From Gigantopelta aegis (Eukaryota; Mollusca; Gastropoda; Neomphalida; Peltospiridae): a stretch of DNA of 64,000 nt. Of this stretch, positions 1 through 33,999 are shown in pieces. Numbering within the stretch: position 1 is the stretch's first letter; the number at the start of each line of letters is the position of its first letter. The stretch spans positions 34,568,413 through 34,632,412 of the forward strand of contig NC_054701.1 of assembly GCF_016097555.1 (NCBI RefSeq), given 5' to 3'. The notes beneath the pieces were generated by a model. The model did no database searches, had not been told where the DNA came from, and worked only from the letters and a program-made list of their open reading frames with translations. The position numbers and the translations under genes are program-made.

Positions 1-212
1 AAGGCCATGGTTTGTGCTATCCTGCCTGTGGGAAGCGCAAATAAAAGATCCTTGCTGCCTGTCATAAAAAGAGTAGCCTATGTGGCGACAGCAGGTTTCC
101 TCTAAAAAACAGTGTCAGAATGACCATATGTTTGACGTCCAGTAGCCGATGATAAGATAAAAAATCAGTGTGCTCTAGTGGCGTCGTTAAATAAAACAAA
201 CTTTACTCTCTG
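1..212 (+). mobile_element. SINE copy, 5' part outside the window
   Basis: The stretch holds the shared SINE body (the AAATAAAAGATCC box, the GTAGCC..GTGGCGACAGC..GGTTTCCTCT segment) and the tail GTCCAGTAGCCGATGATAAG ending in GTGGCGTCGTTAAATAAAAC. Matching segments recur many times in both orientations in this window. The head lies left of position 1. Confidence 0.85.
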
Positions 213-220
213 TTTTTTTT

Positions 221-370
221 TGTGTTAGGAATTGATTGGAATTTCATCATTGGCTACAATTGGTTTATACCAATCAATCAACTTTATAATATACAGTCAG
301 TTAGGATAAATAACAAATTGTGAAAGATTTAATTATTAGGACTACGGCATGCACCAAATGTTATGTGGGT
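221..370 (+). mobile_element. Degenerate relative of the hAT-like element at 37500
   Basis: The start (GTGTTAGGAATTGATTGG, then ATTTCATCA, ATTGGTTTATACCAATCAATCAACTTT) aligns by eye with the first 150 bases of the 370-bp element at 37500..37869. The right end cannot be placed. It follows directly on the SINE tail. Confidence 0.45.
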
Positions 371-1430
371 AAAATCCAGTTTGAGCTACTACAAACATTA
401 GTATGAAAAAGAAAAAAAACATTAGTGTTTTACCTAGAAATTTGGCAAGGCATGGTAGACAAAACACTTTGGTGGCAATTTTGACCATTTTCAGGGCACT
501 TTTTTTGCATTCAAGACAAAAAAACTAATTGAAATAAACATAAATGTAATTAATGTTCTTGCTTTAATAAATGAATGGCAACATATATAACACAGATACT
601 TTTATTAATTAATAATACATTTTTGTTAGTGTTTTATCAAGGCAATTCTAGAATTAATTATTGAAAAAGGTTTTTTTAATCTCAGTGCAGCATGGTGCTG
701 ATTAAGGCAAGATGATGCTAGACTAGTGAGGCATGGTGCTGCACCATGCTAAAACAAGCTAGGGAAAACACTACACATTGAATACACAAACACTGAAACA
801 AACAAGAAAATCTATTTAATATGTAATTTTAGTCGACAAAAAGATTGTATTGGTTGAAAATCTATTTCAGTGGCATCACTCAGGACAGTCTCTTTAATTA
901 AGGAGTTGTATTTTGTGATAATTTTATTCATTTATATTTAACTGTGACTTTTAACACAAATTGTGTGTGTGTTATCCAATGCTGTTGTTTTTGTGCTCGG
1001 TTGGTTGTTAGCGAATTGTGTTTTATGAAACTGCTATTTAGTTAGTCATAAAGCCACCTCCCTATTTTTGGGTGTTAACCCTGTAGTACAATTCTTGCAA
1101 GATTTGCAAGTTCAGATACATTTTGGTACGTGTTAAAATACACAGCATACTGTACGTGTCTTTTTAAAACTAAAATAAAATTTTTAAAATGCTCAAATTG
1201 TTTTATATGTCAGAAAATACTCATTTTATTTCCGAAGTGCTTTTAATCCTTCATGCTGACATTTTTAAAAACTCTTATACATACAAAAATGTATGAATTA
1301 ATAGGTTAAACTTACATTTTTATAACCGGCTTGTAATATGTAAAATAGCAGCCTGTTGGGCTTTTTTGGTATTGTTATTGTAAGTGTTGTTTTCCATATG
1401 AATAGTTTTTGGAGTTGTGCAAAAGATGAA
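371..1430. other. AT-rich intergenic DNA with a fragment of a TTAA-type MITE
   Basis: No gene is visible. Positions about 778-860 (AATACACAAACACTG, AAGAAAATCTATTTAATATG) resemble part of the arms of the MITE at 55809..56191. The rest is AT-rich unique sequence. Confidence 0.4.
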
Positions 1431-1802
1431 AAACAAAGATGCTTTAAAATAAATGGTTCTGTGGTTATCAGTAGTAGTATTTCCATATGTGTCTGTACTA
1501 TATCAAAAACTGAACACATAAAAAAACAAAGATGCTTTAAAATAAATGGTTCTGTGGTTATCAGTAGTAGTATTTCCATATGTGTCTGTACTATATCAAA
1601 AACTGAACACATAAAAAAACAAAGATGCTTTAAAATAAATGGTTCTGTGGTTATCAGTAGTAGTATTTCCATATGTGCCTGTACTATATCAAAAACTGAA
1701 CACATAAAAAAACAAAGATGCTTTAAAATAAATGGTTCTGTGGTTATCAGTAGTAGTATTTGCATATGTGTCTGTACTATATCAAAAACTGAACACATAA
1801 AA
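1431..1802. repeat. Tandem repeat, 93-bp unit, four copies
   Basis: Four near-identical 93-bp units run head to tail; the box ACAAAGATGCTTTAAAATAA recurs every 93 bases. Differences between copies are single bases. Because 93 is a multiple of 3, both strands stay open through the array and give repetitive reading frames of 155-166 codons. These have no support as genes. Confidence 0.95.
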
Positions 1803-3652
1803 AAAAAGCCCCAACTCCTCTAGGCAAGCCAAGACTATATTTAACTAGTACATTTATTTTGATGGTAGATAAAAAAAAATAGAAGTCTTGGCCTGCAGTG
1901 GTCAGTTTTAATTAACAGTTCAAGCAAATATTGTGTTGATGATAATCTGATTGCACTACATGGTGGTATACCTGCTTCTAAATATATTGTTGACATGGTG
2001 TCACTTTTCACCATCATTCAAAAAGATGCTAGCAGAAACAAGCCAATTCATTAAAGGTGTATTTGACAAATTTAAAAAAAAAAAATGGTGCAGGATCATC
2101 ATACAACTAGATCACTAAACTATTTTTAAATATATATTTAATAGCAGTTAAAAATAAACAAAAAATATGATGCATAAACATATTAAAAATAAAACTAACA
2201 AAATGTGGCCTTCATAATCTTTAAAAATATGGTACATGGTGTCATGTTGGAACCAAATGTAGTTTTGGGATTTTTGAATGCATCATAATGTATAAAACGT
2301 GTGGTTTTTTTTTTTTTTTGGGGGGGGGGGGGGGTTTATCATTTTATTATAATTGTAATAACAATAATTTTCTTTTAAATAGAAGGAACATGACTTATTA
2401 TCTTGTATTATTATTTCTTGTTTTACAGATTCTTAAATTATTGAAATATTTTCAGTCAGTTGATGCTTAGAAAAAGTATTTCCCTTTTTAGGCTCTGATG
2501 CCCATATTTGTTGGAAGGAATGTACATTTACCTGTAACTGGTTGTTAAAAACAATATGAATGTACTTTATGCTGCAATATCAAAAATATTTTTTAAAAAA
2601 GCAAAAAATAAAAAAAGTTTTAGGAAATGTTTTATTTATGGTTGACATATTTTGTAAATTTTGTTAGACTGAAATATACTTACACAGACCAGTTTTTAGA
2701 GAGAGATATGAAATGACTTGGACAAATTCCTTATCTTTATCATGGTTCATATATACAAGATCTAAGTACTGGGTTTTTTTATGTACAGTAATCATTTTTA
2801 TTCAATATGTTTTTAAAAATTTAATAAATTACTTTTACAATTTTATCGTTTTTTTGCTTTTTGGTTATTTTATTGTTTTAATTTTAGTTTTTGCTTTTTG
2901 TTTTACCTGTATTTGTTGTTCTTTTAGTCCTTGCGAAAAGATACAAACACCTTAACATTTACTGGCGAAGGTTGTGCAATTTTATCAAGTATGTAAATGG
3001 TCATATTATAAGATGGTTTTTGCATGAAGGAGATTCCATCATATAATGTAGGCATTGTGTCATAGAAAAAAGGGTAGGGGTGGGTCAAGTGGCCTGAAAC
3101 CATAATTTGCACCATGTATTTCCATCATTTTATGCACAATATTACTTGTAAAAATGCCAAGTGATTCATTTGTAATGCCAATGTGAATAAATGTTATTTA
3201 GATTCAGGGATTTTGATTTAATTTGGGCAAAAATCGGCCTGCACCCTCCCCTCACCCATCCCCCCTCCCCTCACCCATCCCCCACATACAAACACAAAAA
3301 TGGGAGCCTGTCCGCTTATATCACTTACTAAAAACATTTAAAGAAACTTACAAAAAAATGAGTGTTGTTAAAAGATTAAATCATATATGTTCTTAACAAA
3401 AAGAAAGTATACATATTAGAAAAATGTATTTCTACATATTGTTATAACTCAGTGCTCTAAAACGCATCTGAGGACATATTGCACATGCATGGTTGAGTCG
3501 AAATGCTGAACTGGTGATCAGGAGAAGGGTAAATTGATGACTTCCAGGCTAGGAATGAATGTTTTCCTGCACATAAGCCCAACTGTTTTCCTTGAAAATG
3601 GATTGAACACTTTAAAAACAAATAACATTCATTTTAGCCATATCACCATAGT
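1803..3652. other. Intergenic AT-rich DNA, no gene seen
   Basis: Poly-T/poly-G run at about 2307-2335 and a short C-rich direct repeat (CTCACCCATCCCCC) at about 3250-3285. The remaining frames are short and AT-driven. Confidence 0.5.
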
Positions 3653-3659
3653 TGACCTA

Positions 3660-3810
3660 AAATAACCACGAGAGCGGTTGGAATGCTTGAAGAAGGAATT
3701 AATATTGGCAACATTGCGAGATGTTTTGGTGTGACGATATCCACTGTACATGCATAACCTGGACTTATCCACTGACCATCCTCTGTAGTGGAAGGCCACA
3801 AGTTATGCTG
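3660..3810 (+). pseudogene. Tc1/mariner-type transposase N-terminal relic
   Basis: Plus-strand codons from 3668 read TRAVGMLEEGINIGNIARCF followed by GVTISTV. This matches the paired-like helix-turn-helix at the N-terminus of Tc1 transposases (family pattern R-AVGML..G....IA..FGV..STV). About 45 bases later the frame gives TDHPL, a stop codon, then a GRP-like motif, as in the second half of the Tc1 DNA-binding domain. No catalytic domain remains, so this is a decayed fragment. The minus-strand 78-codon frame over it is a shadow. Confidence 0.6.
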
Positions 3811-3829
3811 GCTGAACCACAATCTTCTG

Positions 3830-4390
3830 AAACATTTCAACCAGCCACCGTTATTGCACATCATTATAGTTTTCTCCAAATTATTGTTTTAAAAAAAAGA
3901 CATCACTTTTTTTTTACCTGTATTAATTAGTGGCTTAAAGGGTTAGTAATATGCAGTTGTGAAGTCTTCCAAGTAAAATAAAATAATAAACTTTAGTCAA
4001 CCAAAAAGACACTCAAAGACACTCGATCTATTTCATAAACCTGACAACTTTCACAGATGACATTTTGGGATAAGATACATGCATGATTGTGAGGGATATT
4101 AAATGTGACATTGCTGGTTGGTGCCGACCTCTCAAAGATCATCAGCATCACTAACCACAAAAATCAATCCTCAGTTTTATCAGCAATGGTTTTTATATAT
4201 TTTTTACATGTATTTATATATACATATACATTGTTTGTAATTATGCATTTACTTGCACATAAAATAAAAGTTTTCTTATACACATGTATTAAGAGAAATA
4301 GTTTTGATACCAAATTAATGACTGAACACATTTTATTGTATGGAAACAACAAAAAGTACTTTCTAGTAACATAATATGATATATACATTG
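3830..4390. other. AT-rich intergenic stretch
   Basis: No gene, tRNA or clear repeat was recognised. The 89- and 91-codon frames here overlap antisense and show no domain. Confidence 0.5.
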
Positions 4391-4392
4391 TA

Positions 4393-4932
4393 CTCTTCAA
4401 AAAAAGTAGGGGAACCTGAAATATTAATGTTAATATCAACTATTAGACCGAACATACGTTTTGACCACAGACATCTTAGTAAAGAACATTCAGGTCTGTT
4501 TATCAACACACCGAAACATATTCCATAGTTTGTACATGCATCACATAGTAAGTGTTGCCCCGTACACATGCATGGGGTGTCATTCTCGATTTTGACAATT
4601 TCCAGGAAGGTCGATTAATCACCGTGGAACATTATTACGGCTAATCTGTTTCATTCTGTTGATCATAGTTGTTATTGGGTTTTTTTCCTTTTTATTGTTT
4701 GAATTTGCCATTTACTAATAAACAAAACATCAGCTTTCAAATTTCACTTCTGACCCCAATCGTCTTTCAAGATCTTTGGTGGTCATAAAACCTACTGTAA
4801 TACTGAACTACCAGTTGTAATGTTTGCCCAGTTAATTCACTATTATCATATAACCATTCCCCACAGCTAATATACCTTACAATTTTGGCAAATGTAAATT
4901 CTTACTAGAATTCCCCTTCTTTTTTTGAAGGG
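4393..4932. mobile_element. Non-autonomous Tc1/mariner-type element (about 540 bp)
   Basis: The left end CTCTTCAAAAAAAGTAGGGG and the right end CCCCTTCTTTTTTTGAAGGG are inverted copies of one another with few mismatches. Each is flanked by TA (4391-4392 and 4933-4934), the target duplication of Tc1/mariner elements. The interior holds no transposase frame, so it must depend on an element elsewhere. Confidence 0.75.
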
Positions 4933-4934
4933 TA

Positions 4935-5288
4935 TATATATATTTAAATAATATACTTAAATACAACACATCTTTAAATTAAATAAATGTTTTGTTCTTT
5001 TTCCAATTTATTTAAGATAATGATAAAACATTAAAGATCAATCTCTTTTACACAAATTCATAATTTTTGTTAACAGATGACGGCACATTTCATGAGGAGA
5101 GGTTTGATTGTCATATATAGGGATCACTAAAGATCCGGGAGGAAACTCGGTACCTGATCTCCATTTGCAGCTATCTTACCACGAATATTCCACAGATGCT
5201 CGATAGGTAGTCAAAAGTGGTACCAGTGTTTCTTAGCCGTTGAAACAATGCACCTGTGAACATTTAGCACTGTCACAACAAATGTCTG
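4935..5288. other. Intergenic stretch, nothing recognised
   Basis: AT-rich, becoming mixed after 5080. No coding signal. Confidence 0.5.
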
Positions 5289-5580
5289 AGAATTTCCAGC
5301 AAGAAGCTGGGAAAGACAATTCATAGATCTAATGCATGAATTTCCAGCAAGAAGCTGGGAAAGACAATCCATAGATCTAATGCATGAATTTCCAGCAAGA
5401 AGCTGGGAAAGAATCCATAGATCTAATGCATGAATTTCCAGCAAGAAGCTGGGAAAGACAATCCATAGATCTAATGCATGAATTTCCAGCAACAAGCTGG
5501 GAAAGACAATCCATAGATCTAATGCATGAATTTCCAGCAAGAAGCTGGGAAAGACAATCCATAGATCTAATGCATGAATT
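5289..5580. repeat. Tandem repeat, 48-bp unit, six copies
   Basis: Six units of GAATTTCCAGCAAGAAGCTG plus GGAAAGACAATCCATAGATC and TAATGCAT. The third unit is 2 bases shorter and the fifth has an A-to-C change (AACAAGC). The array ends where a SINE begins, 10 bases further on. The open frames on both strands are a by-product of the 48-bp period. Confidence 0.95.
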
Positions 5581-5590
5581 TTCAGTAATT

Positions 5591-5915
5591 AGGGGCAGGA
5601 TGTAGTCCAGTGGTAAAGCGCTTGCTTGATGCGTGGTTGGTTTGGGATCAATCCCCGTCGGTGGGCCCATTGGGCTATTTCTTGTTCCAGCCAGTGCACC
5701 ACGACTGGTATATCAACGGCTGTGGTATGTGCAATCCTGTCTGTGGGATGGTGCATATAAAAGTCCCTTGCTACTAATGGAAAAATGTAGCGGGTTTCCT
5801 CTATAAGACCGTATGTCAAAATTACCAAATGTTTGACATCCAATAGCCGATGATTAATAAATCAATGTGCTCCAGTGGTGTCATTAAACAAAGTGTTTTG
5901 CTTCTCTTTTTTTTG
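5591..5915 (+). mobile_element. tRNA-derived SINE, full length (head H1, tail T1)
   Basis: Begins with a tRNA-like head (box A-like TAGTCCAGTGGTAAAGCGC, box B-like GGGATCAATCCC), followed by the body TGCATATAAAAGTCCCTTGC and the tail ending GTGTCATTAAACAAAG. It is flanked by an exact 8-bp duplication CAGTAATT (5583-5590 and 5916-5923). Confidence 0.9.
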
Positions 5916-5923
5916 CAGTAATT

Positions 5924-7056
5924 AAAAAAAATTAAATTCTACTTTACCAATCAGCCACATGTATGTAAAATCATGCTTTACTGGTATAGGTAGTGACACA
6001 TGACTACTGTAGGTTGACATACTGATGAAAATGATGGCAGTTATTGCAATACCATCCAGGAAACAAATGATGATTTTACATTGATGCTTTAAATATAATA
6101 ATCACAGTAATAAAATGTTATGTATTAAACTGAAATTTTAAACAGCATAATTTACTTGACAGACTTTGTGGATGATTTTTGTGTGGAAAAGATCAGCTTC
6201 AATTCAAAACACAAATTATACACCGGTATGTTTGAATGAAAATGAGTATTTGTAAAACCACTATATATGTCAATCAATGCTATAAAAAATGCCATAATGA
6301 ATGTAATAAATTAAATGTCTAGTATATAATGTTTGACATGTGAGAATGAACTCAGTTTAAAAAAAAAACTTTTGGAAAATATATTAAATGTATTATTGGT
6401 CATTGGTTGAATAAGATTTAGAATGTAAGAAGGCACGTCTAAGTCGGGAAGAATATTTTAAACACAGACATCTTTGAATTTGCCTACACAAACCAAGTTC
6501 AGGATTGTTGTTTTTTACATTAAACTTTATTTAAATTTTTTATAAAACTGAACATTCTCATTGCCTGTTAACATTGTAGTTTTTATCATTCTGAATATAT
6601 TGGCAAGATTCAACAATGCAGTCAGTCAAAGGTTCCATCTTCCTGATGCAGTTATAGTTGTGGTTATTACTGACTTGAGAGTTTGGAACACATACAATGT
6701 ACACTCTCCAGTCAATACTGCAAGTATTGGATGCCATTTTGGCTAAAAAGTTAAAAGCTAAATCATGAAAAACTAAAAGCTAAATTCTAAAAAGTTAAGC
6801 AGTCAATACATAGGCACAAAATGTTCATGTAATACTAGTAATATACATGGAGAACTATTAAATGGAGAAATATTAAATGAAAAATGAAAATCTATAAGGA
6901 ATATATAATCACAAAAGACACAGCCATTATAGATCTGCTGCCTAAACTAAATGGAAGAGTAAACACAATCGGAATGAGGTCATTAATCAAAATGTTTAAA
7001 GGTACATCATGTCCTATTCAAAATATCACATGTAAGGCCAAACAAAATGAATGTGT
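5924..7056. other. AT-rich intergenic DNA, no gene seen
   Basis: Small frames of 61 and 82 codons occur but show no domain, and no splice context was found for them. Confidence 0.5.
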
Positions 7057-7238
7057 GGTCTCTGGTCAGCGTGTGCAGGACATAAAACCGCATTTGGAGC
7101 CAAAATGGACGTGCATTCTGGTTTTAATTTAAATATGCCCCTTATTTCGGTATCAAATATACCAACCTTTTCTGTGCAATCTATGCTTTAAAAAAAAGAA
7201 GCTGCATCAATTCTTGAACTTTGGTCTGACCAGAGACT
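7057..7238. mobile_element. MITE-like unit bounded by inverted GTCTCTGGTCAG
   Basis: GTCTCTGGTCAG at 7058-7069 and its inverse CTGACCAGAGAC at 7226-7237 bracket about 180 bp. Target duplications could not be settled, so its nature is uncertain. Confidence 0.4.
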
Positions 7239-7718
7239 GATTTTTTTTTTTTTTTTTTTTTGACAGATGAAAGATAAAAGATGTCACACCAGTCTGATGG
7301 GTGATCTCCTTTTCTGGACTAACTAAACAAATCATTTATTTTTATTTTGGTTACTTTTCTTTGTACTTTATTACTCTCGTTTCACCCATTGTAAATTATA
7401 TCAATATGAAATCTGTAATAAAAAGATTTCAACATGCTTGAATGTACCGGTAGTTGAAATGAATGATAATTTGAAGTTTGTATTACAGCTAATATTAAGC
7501 TGATGGACTAGTAGAAATTCTGAAGGAATAGTAAGGTTTTTAGTGAGAAATATTTATCTGCACCCCTGAATTGTATCAATTTGTTACCTTCCACCTCGTT
7601 GAGATGTAAAATTGTCATTTTAACATATACCAGTAGTGGAATATGTTACTGTTAATAGTTTCAGTCACACCGATATAGTCACAATGAAAGGTAAAAGGAT
7701 TGTCTAAATAAATCAATG

Positions 7719-7752
7719 AGGGTTAGGGTTAGGGTTAGGGTTAGGGTTAGGG
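7719..7752 (+). repeat. Interstitial telomere-like repeat (TTAGGG)5
   Basis: Five perfect TTAGGG units preceded by AGGG. TTAGGG is the usual metazoan telomere unit, molluscs included. It sits alone in AT-rich DNA with no other subtelomeric signs. Confidence 0.95.
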
Positions 7753-8113
7753 TGACAAAATAAAATATCTTTTGTCATTAATTACACAAATGTTGAGTAA
7801 TAAGGACACCTTATGACAAACTTTAGTCCAAAATGTATATCAGTTGATGATGAATTCATACTAAACATTTAAAAAAAAAGGAATAACAATATTTAATAGA
7901 AGAACAACAACAACAACAACAACAAAATTTAAAATGTAAAATAGAGGAAGGTCCCACAATTCACTGCCATAAAAGAAATGTGACAGCCAAACAATGATGT
8001 GTATGTTGAGCACTAAGCACTGAAAATAGTGCAGTTGTTCTAAAAGCAATCGGAATCAGCACTTTAAAATGTCCAAGCCCAAACATAACATCTGAGTATT
8101 ATATATAATAAAT
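7753..8113. other. Intergenic stretch with a short CAA repeat
   Basis: ACAACAACAACAACAACAAC at about 7904-7925. No gene recognised. Confidence 0.5.
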
Positions 8114-8383
8114 ACCGGCCTTGGTGACGTCGTGGTTAAGCCATCGAACATAAGGCTGGTAGGTACAGAGTTCGCAGCCCATTACCGGCTCCCACCCAGA
8201 GCGAATTTTAACGAGTCAATGAGTAGGTGTTAAGCCACTACACTCTCTTCTTTCTCACTAACCACTAACAATTAACAACTAACCCATCGTCCTAGACAGA
8301 CAGCCCAGATAGCTGAGGTGTGTGCCCAGGACAGCGTGCTAGAACCTTATTTGGATATAAGCACGAAAATAACGTGAAATGAA
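8114..8383 (+). mobile_element. SINE, second family (head H2, own tail)
   Basis: Starts CCGGCCTTGGTGACGTCGTG, then GTTAAGCCATCG, GGCTGGTAGGTACAGAGTTC, ACTAACCACTAACAATTAAC, CAGACAGCCCAGATAGCTGA, ending GGATATAAGCACG. The same order recurs at 44112/46660 (+), 34000 (-), 29440 (-) and 54445 (+). Confidence 0.85.
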
Positions 8384-9726
8384 TTATATATAATATTATA
8401 TAATCATGGACATCTGTAAATATTTCATGTCTATACAAAATAAACAATAACAGTTTTTTGTCTAGATCTGAGCAGTTGTGGCTTTTCAAGCACCATCAAA
8501 TTCACAAAGACCATCTTAAAATGGTAATCCTATTTGTGTCAAGTCTCACCTAGCTAAAATAACTGGCAATAATTCACATATTACTCACAAAAAACATATC
8601 ACAGAAAATAACTTCACAAAAGTGATTTAGAAAAACCCCAGAATGTAGAATCATTTTGATTTCTGAACTAGTACATGTATCTTTAAAACGAAAATAACAG
8701 AATCCATAAATATTTCATATCTTTATCAATACATTATTTCATTAATCAAATGATTAAAGAATTGTCAAAACTGATTTCTAAATCCATGCAACTGAACAAT
8801 GACTACAGCTTTCCTAGATACGGTAGGTGTTCTGTCAATATCTTACATGCAGATAACTCCTATTTTGTTGTTTTATTTAAAGAAATATCATACAAAAGAA
8901 GAGAAACTATAATCTTTAGTAAAAATCATTGGCAAGATTAAAGTATAAACTTGTCAAAAATTAATTCTTCAGTCAAAGAAAACACAGTACTTAAAAATGT
9001 TTATCTACATATGACCACCATCCCAACTTCACATCATAATAAAATTTCTAACAGATTACTTACAGTTACAGAACCCATTATTATGCATTGCTTGTTTTGT
9101 GAATGTTAAAATATTACAGTGTAAAGCTGTATAATGTATGTGGTGAATTATGATATTGGAAAGAACAGTCGTATTAGAAACTGTACTTCTTTCGCAAGAC
9201 TAAATTGGTAGACAGTTAGCATTTTCATGATGAACTTAAATCCCAGACCCAACAAAACTGAAAGCAGACAACATACTCCCATCACAGGGTTTCTGGCACA
9301 GGGTACGTAGGGTAAAATTAACAGATATATTTTTATGTTTTGATAGCAGATAGCAAGAAAACTGCTGTTTAAAATTTGTCGAAGCACATAAAATACAGTG
9401 TCCCAATTTCAAAAGATTTCAAACTTATATAACCACTTAGTCGGCGTACTTATGGTCTGGGTTTTTTTTTTAATCTCGTACCCTCAATTTACTTTCTGGT
9501 AGAAAGCCAGCATCATCTAAAACGGTATTTTTAAAGATAAGATCAAACAAAACAAAAAAAGACAAATAGAGGATGTGGCCAAGTTGGCATAAGTAAAAGA
9601 GTAATACAGCTAGCTGCCAGCTGAAAATAAAAGCACATACAATCAGTCAATGTACTTTCAAATGAAAACAATTCCATATGGTGAACAACCGATACAGAGA
9701 AATACAATAATTACTGAGTTTTTTGG
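8384..9726. other. Region downstream of the copine gene
   Basis: AT-rich, with no gene recognised. It may include the copine 3' UTR; minus-strand AATAAA hexamers exist (for example near 8873), but none can be assigned from sequence alone. Confidence 0.4.
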
Positions 9727-9864
9727 TTATGGTTGAAGGGCTCCTAGCACAGGAGCACCTGAAGGCATTATAGCAGTTCTTGGTGCAGCAACAAAGGTTG
9801 CATTTGCTTCGGGGTATGGAACATTGTTTTGAGCATTTGTAGAACCTTTAGACAGAATCACCAT
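9727..9864 (-). other. Diverged duplicate of the 3' end of the last copine exon
   Basis: The minus strand from an ATG at 9864 to TAA at 9727 reads 45 codons, including NNVPYPEANATFVAAPRTAI and MPSGAPVLGALQP. This aligns with the true copine C-terminus 65 bases upstream (NAPFAPPSRTASLPPGAPPP, then YPRS and stop). The DNA also aligns: GGAGCACCTGAAGGCAT..GCAGTTCTTGG against GGGGCTCCTGGAGGCAAT..GCAGTTCTTGA. The frame is still open through the homologous part. It could be an alternative terminal exon or a relic; a candidate acceptor (CTGTCTAAAG) is weak. Confidence 0.55.
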
Positions 9865-9928
9865 ATTTTAAAATGAAAATATTTTCATATTGTGAGCAAT
9901 CATATATATACAAAAATATCATCACTTG

Positions 9929-32476
<22,548 letters not shown>

Positions 32477-32956
32477 TGCTGCCAGTGAGTAGTTAGATGC
32501 TTCATGTAAATCAAACACTGGAATCTTGAGAATTGAGCCTTATTATGCCTACCTGTATTTAAAAAAGGTAAAACTTTAATACAATGTACATAAATATATA
32601 AATGCATTACTAAGGCCAGGACATTTACTGTATATGTGTATATGTAAGTGGAACTGGGGTGTAAAGCCAATAAACATTTACAAATTTCTAAATGTATACA
32701 CAGAAATAACTTCCTATGATCAATGGTCAGCGAATACAGCAAATATATGATAGATTAGATAAATTATGAAGTTTAGTTTTAGTGAAGTTATGGTTAATTA
32801 ATAATGAACATTGACATAACTATTAACTGTATGTTTAAGAAGATTTCCAGAAATTGGGTGAACATTCTCTTTATAATACATATTTTAATAATTACAAATC
32901 ACAAGTATGTTGTCATGTCATTATTGACAGTATATACTGCAATATTTTCCATATAG

Positions 32957-33280
32957 GGCGAGACGTAACCCAGTGGTACAGTGCTCACTCAATGCGCGGT
33001 CGGTGTGGGATAGATCCCTGTCGGTGTGCCCATTGGGCTATTTCTCGTTCCAACCAGTGCACCACGACTGGTATATCAAAGGCTGTGGTATGTACTACCC
33101 TGTCTGTGGGATGGTGCATATAAAAGATCCCTTGCTGCTAATCAAAAAGAGTAGCCCATGAAGTGGCGACAGCGGGTTCCCTCTCTCAATATATGTGTGG
33201 TCCTTAACCATATGTCTGACGCCATATAACCGTAAATACGTGTTGAGTGCGTCGTTAAATAAAACATTTCTTCTTTCTTT
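32957..33280 (+). mobile_element. tRNA-derived SINE, full length (H1, T2)
   Basis: Head GACGTAACCCAGTGGTACAG, body GTGCATATAAAAGATCCCTT, tail GACGCCATATAACCGTAAAT ending AAAACATTTC. Perfect 14-bp duplication TATTTTCCATATAG (32943-32956 and 33281-33294). The intact flanks suggest a fairly recent insertion. It lies just upstream of the copine start codon. Confidence 0.93.
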
Positions 33281-33494
33281 TATTTTCCATATAGTATACA
33301 CTTAGCACTATATAGCATACATCCCTTTATCTTATGGACTGGTGAGTTGCAATGAGCTTACATTTGTTGCTCTTAATACATTTCTTAACATTATTTAAAA
33401 AAACTTATTTTGATTAGATCCCATAAGCTTAACCAAACATGCAGTGAGCTGTTTACAACCCAGTGTATAATCTTAAAACAAGTAGGTTAAGCCG

Positions 33495-33953
33495 AAAGTA
33501 AAGAAGTGCATTATAATATTAAACAAGCACTCTGAGAGTACTGCCAAAGTAAAGAAGTGCATTATAATATTAAACAAGCACTCTGAGGGTACTGCGAAAG
33601 TAAAGAAGTGCATTATAATATTAAACAAGCACTCTGAGGGTACTGCTAAAGTAAAGAAGTGCATTATAATATTAAACAAGCACTCTGAGGGTACTGCGAA
33701 AGTAAAGAAGTGCATTATAATATTAATCAAGCACTCTGAGGGTACTGCAAAAGTAAAGAAGTGCATTATAATATTAAACAAGCACTCTGAGGGTACTGCG
33801 AAAGTAAAGAAGTGCATTATAATATTAAACAAGCACTCTGAGGGTACTGCTAAAGTAAAGAAGTGCATTATAATATTAAACAAGCACTCTGAGGGTACTG
33901 CTAAAGTAAAGAAGTGCATTATAATATTAAACAAGCACTCTGAGAGTACTGCT
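33495..33953. repeat. Tandem repeat, 51-bp unit, nine copies
   Basis: Nine units of AAAGTAAAGAAGTGCATTAT plus AATATTAAACAAGCACTCTG and AGGGTACTGC. Most differences fall in the spacer base triplet (CGA, CTA, CCA, CAA). The 174-codon minus frame (SECLFNIIMHFF repeats) comes from the 51-bp period and is not a gene. Confidence 0.96.
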
Positions 33954-33999
33954 AAACCAATACATGTATGTCTCTTACCAGGCTCAAAACATTCCATTT

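Noticed and set aside
1298-1823. Overlapping 155- and 166-codon frames on opposite strands
   Set aside because: Both are produced by the four 93-bp repeats; no splice sites, domain or composition supports a gene.
5211-5670. Three repetitive frames of 73-109 codons
   Set aside because: Shadows of the 48-bp tandem array.
33473-33997. 174-codon frame with SECLFNIIMHFF repeats, and the thought of a CRISPR-like array
   Set aside because: The 51-bp array has no unique spacers (they differ by a few bases only), and the window is eukaryotic.
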